Shown here in pieces: positions 18,624-20,958 of a DNA stretch of 20,958 nucleotides. The position numbers and the translations under genes were made by a program. Each line of letters opens with the position of its first letter. The first letter of the stretch is position 1. Under the pieces are notes generated by a model. The model was given only the letters and a program-made list of their open reading frames with translations, had not been told where the DNA came from and did no database searches. The stretch spans positions 1-20,958 of the forward strand of contig JAHBMJ010002244.1 in assembly GCA_018398765.1 (NCBI GenBank). The letters run 5' to 3'. Source of the DNA: Chromera velia (lineage: Eukaryota; Sar; Chromeraceae).

Positions 18624-18677
18624 CTGCATGCGTAGATGGAAGGAAGGAAGGAAGGAAGGAATAAAGGAAGGAAGGAA

Positions 18678-18710
<33 letters not shown>

Positions 18711-19053
18711 GAAGGAAGGAAGGAAGGAAGAAGGGAAGGAAGAAAGAGAAAAAGGAACAACCATAAGGTACGAAGGAAGCTAGCAAGGAAAGAAGCGGAA
18801 AGAAGAGAGGACAAAAACGAACAACGGAAGGAAGGAAGGAAGAAAGGAAGGAAGAAAGGAAGGAAGAAAGACAAGCAGGAACAACCATAAGGTACGAAGG
18901 AAGCTAGCAAGGAAAGAAGCGGAAAGAAGAGAGGACAAAAACGAACAAAGGAAGGAAGGAAGGAAGGAAGGAATAAAGGAAGGAAGAAAGAAAGAAAGAA
19001 AGAAAGAAAGGAAGGAAGGAAGAAACGAAGGAAGGAAGGAAGGAAGGAATAAA

Positions 19054-19086
<33 letters not shown>

Positions 19087-19864
19087 GAAAAAAGAAAGAG
19101 AAAGAAAGAAAGAAAGAAAGGAAGGAAGGAAGGAAGAAAGGAAGAAAGGAAGGAAGGAAGGAAGAAAGACAAAAAGGAACAACCATAAGGTACGAAGGAA
19201 GCTAGCAAGGAAAGAAGCGGAAAGAAGAGAGGACAAAACCGAACAAAGGAAGGAAGGAAGGAAGGACGATCGAAGGGATGTCAGAAGAGACTGGACAGTT
19301 TGGGGTCGGATTATTTGACGGACAGAAGGACAGACAGACAGACAGTGTCTCCGGGCAGAGAGGCAGACAGACACAGGCAGGCAGGTAGGCTGCCCTGTGA
19401 GAAGAAAATCCTTGCTCTTTGCGTCTGCCTGTAGCGCTGCTCGTGTCTGTCTACCTCTTTGTTTGTTTGTTTGTTTGTCTGTCTGTCCGTCTCATTACCT
19501 CGCTGTCTGTTGACGTTTGCGATTTTCTGCCTGTATGGATCCTTCTGCAGCCTCCGCTCTCGCAACCTAGTTGAGCGTCCCTAGCTGTGTCTGTCTCTTG
19601 CACTGCCGTGGCGGGCAGTTGTTCTGCCCACCCTCTCACCCGTCATCTCCCCCTTCCTTTTTCCCCTCACTTACCCACCTTTTTTGCATTCCTCAGAGAG
19701 TCCCCCTCTCGAAGCAGCTGTGCTCTTGGCGTTCCCCCCTTTCCCCTCCTTCTTCCTGTTGTGGATCGACCCTGCGTTTTCGCCTGACGCCTCACCTCCG
19801 TAATTCGACACAGGCAGGTCAACCCCCTGCGTGGCTGCAGCCTTGTGGCGCCCTCCTCTGACAT
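18496..19864 (-). CDS. 3' part of a minus-strand gene, unknown protein
   Basis: Three exons on the minus strand are phase-consistent: 19864-19679, 19544-19499 and 18623-18496. Together they give about 119 residues. The sequence runs from MSEEGATRLQ through a very basic stretch (TTGRRRGKGGTPRAQ) and LREGDSLRNAKK-KDPYRQK to LEALKGEVKKIREDDWKFRV. It ends HQRGDRAVP with a TGA. The C-terminus looks like a short coiled coil with an acidic-aromatic DDWKF motif. I do not recognise the family. ATG 19864-19862 follows cttccccgcag directly, so it may be an internal exon and the gene may start further right; the frame is open up to 20053. The stop faces the kinase gene, so the two are convergent. Confidence 0.45.
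18637..19264. repeat. (GGAA)n/(GAAA)n block with three 71-bp cores
   Basis: A purine tract of about 630 bp. Three copies of a 71-bp non-simple core sit at 18754-18824, 18878-18948 and 19176-19246. They begin GGAACAACCATAAGGTACGA and contain AAGCTAGCAAGG. They are nearly identical; the third differs near its end (AAAACC for AAAAAC). On the minus strand the block is the pyrimidine tract before exon C. Long Phe/Leu/Ser/Pro frames across it are artefacts. Confidence 0.9.
19320..19487. repeat. CAGA/GGCA and (TTTG)n simple repeats
   Basis: (ACAG)n near 19330, (GGCA)n near 19376 and (TTTG)n(TCTG)n at about 19457-19487. All lie in the intron between exons B and C of the minus gene. Confidence 0.8.
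19499..19544 (-). CDS. Minus-strand gene, exon B (46 nt)
   Basis: On the minus strand it lies between ggctgcag and gtaatg. It encodes KDPYRQKIANVNRQR plus one base that completes Ala with exon C. Both splice sites are good, and the phases fit exons A and C. Confidence 0.5.
19679..19864 (-). CDS. Minus-strand gene, exon A
   Basis: On the minus strand it lies between cttccccgcag and gtgggt; 62 codons in phase 0 from ATG, ending RNAKK. It is rich in Arg, Gly and Gln. Another frame of the same stretch (VRGGRHKAAATQGVDLPVSN and onward) is also open. I prefer phase 0 because it joins exons B and C in frame to a stop. Confidence 0.45.
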
Positions 19865-20820
19865 CTGCGGGGAAGGGGATGGGAGGGGGGGTGGCGTGCA
19901 CTCAATTTGGGTTGGGGGAAAAAAGTTGTACGTAAACTTTCGGTGGAATAAAGTGCGGACAGATCGGTACAGGCCGGGCCTGGAAGCAGACCATGGGACA
20001 CTGAAAACACTAGAGCATTTGAGAATGAGAATAGAGGGCACAAGAGGGGGCATAAGAGGGGGGACGACTCATTCAATCATGCACTTTCACCCCTATCGAT
20101 CCACCATGCAGTCCATCCCGTCTGTCATTTCTCTCGAAGACGACACCGGTGCTCATTCATCGTCTCTTCCTGCTCTGCTGCATTCACACTGATTTGTTGA
20201 TTGAATCATCTCCCTGAGGTGTATACCCAGAGAGTTTGAAATAGAAAAGTCAGGATCACGAAACACCTGTGCGAAGATCTGCAACACAATCTTCTGTACA
20301 CACTTGCTGCACGGTACTATCGGACCAGTCTTTTTCATTGCATGTGTCTGCAGCTGGTGAGTTGAGATGAATGTAGGGCGTGTGCATCCGGGTCTACACC
20401 TCCAATGGAGACAGAAAGCATTGAGACAGAAAGCTTGAGCGGAACTGACGATCTGCGTGTGCTCTCCTCATCCTACGCGAACGGCAGAGAAGGTCAAAAA
20501 AAGAGGCAGCAGTCACGAATACCAATCCAATGCACCCCAGCGACGAGATCCACGGACAACGTCTGAATGTCTCTGAGTATCCACCCAGTCGACTTGACAG
20601 TCAGGCAGAGTGACCAACGAGCCGTGCAGCGGTCACATGCAAAGTCCCGTCTCCTCTCTGTGCCAAAGCAAATGAAATGAGAGGAAAAGAAAAAAAGGAC
20701 ACAAAGTGGGGGAAGGAGCAATCAAACAGAAATAATGTATTCACCACCAAATAACATAAGCCAGCTTCTGAACACGATCATGGACAGCTATATATTAATA
20801 TCACCCCGGGCATCACCCTA
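19865..20820. other. Right flank, no supported gene
   Basis: It probably holds the 5' part or promoter of the minus gene. A good minus-strand acceptor (ttggcacag) at about 20658 precedes a stop-free stretch to 20494, but I cannot connect it in phase to exon A. Confidence 0.35.
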
Positions 20821-20826
20821 AAAAAT

Positions 20827-20913
20827 GGGGGGGGGACCACCCCCCCCGTGCCAACTGACCCCGCCGCCGCCACAGGCATCGACACATACGAAGGGGGAGG
20901 GTACCCCCCCTTC
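20827..20913. repeat. G/C homopolymer inverted repeats
   Basis: G9 at 20827-20835 pairs with C8 at 20840-20847 around a short loop. A near-perfect 24-bp palindrome, GAAGGGGGAGGGTACCCCCC then CTTC, is at 20890-20913. Confidence 0.8.
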
Positions 20914-20958
20914 AAGGAAGCATCTCGCCGCCGTCAACCCTCTTCTACCCTCCCTCCC

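Noticed and set aside
18341..19374. Minus-strand frames of Phe/Leu/Ser/Pro repeats and plus-strand Lys/Glu/Gly/Arg repeats
   Set aside because: Direct translation of (GGAA)n and its complement; low complexity with no coding evidence.
20494..20657. Possible minus-strand exon after ttggcacag
   Set aside because: A good acceptor but no donor and phase that join it to exon A; the residues show no family.

Overview
The window is eukaryotic nuclear DNA. Coding sequence lies in short GT-AG exons separated by mostly 150-650 nt introns, with dense (TG)n, (TC)n, (TTCC)n and (GGAA)n microsatellites, long non-coding stretches and no operon structure. A hybrid histidine kinase in an intron-rich, microsatellite-rich genome points to a protist or alga. 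A chromerid-like alveolate is my best guess from general style, but nothing here fixes the taxon.

Layout. Positions 1-4200 hold no gene I can support. They contain a degenerate minisatellite (about 1135-2610), a GTGA-rich tract and a small fold-back element (3151-3399). Positions 4244-16871 on the plus strand carry one gene, assembled here from 26 exons found by splice signals, reading-phase continuity and family motifs. It encodes a hybrid sensor histidine kinase of roughly 1,320 residues. The order is: cytosolic N-terminus, two transmembrane helices, a hydrophilic loop of about 150 residues, four more transmembrane helices, a HisKA dimerisation domain with H-box HDLKTPL (phospho-accepting His at 9834-9836), a HATPase domain (N box NGVSNGVKYTK, G1 DTGRGIP, G2 GSGLGLS), a basic and proline-rich linker, and a C-terminal receiver domain (VIVDD, phospho-accepting Asp in LLTDMQM, LSA, EKP). 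The likely mechanism is autophosphorylation on His, transfer to the internal receiver Asp, then onward phosphorelay through partners not in this window.

Positions about 17000-18490 are intergenic and partly very AT-rich. A second gene on the minus strand ends at 18496. Three phase-consistent exons (19864-19679, 19544-19499, 18623-18496) give a basic, then coiled-coil-like C-terminus of unknown function. The two genes converge. The long intron of the minus gene holds a (GGAA)n block with three near-identical 71-bp cores.

Most notable: an 8-nt microexon inside the kinase N box, a possible 21-nt microexon in the ATP lid, a receiver domain split by a repeat-bearing insert of about 190 residues, and four 3' splice sites that abut (TG)n microsatellites. 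Exon borders are my own predictions. The weakest are exons 4, 10, 21 and 22 and the exact start and end of the gene.
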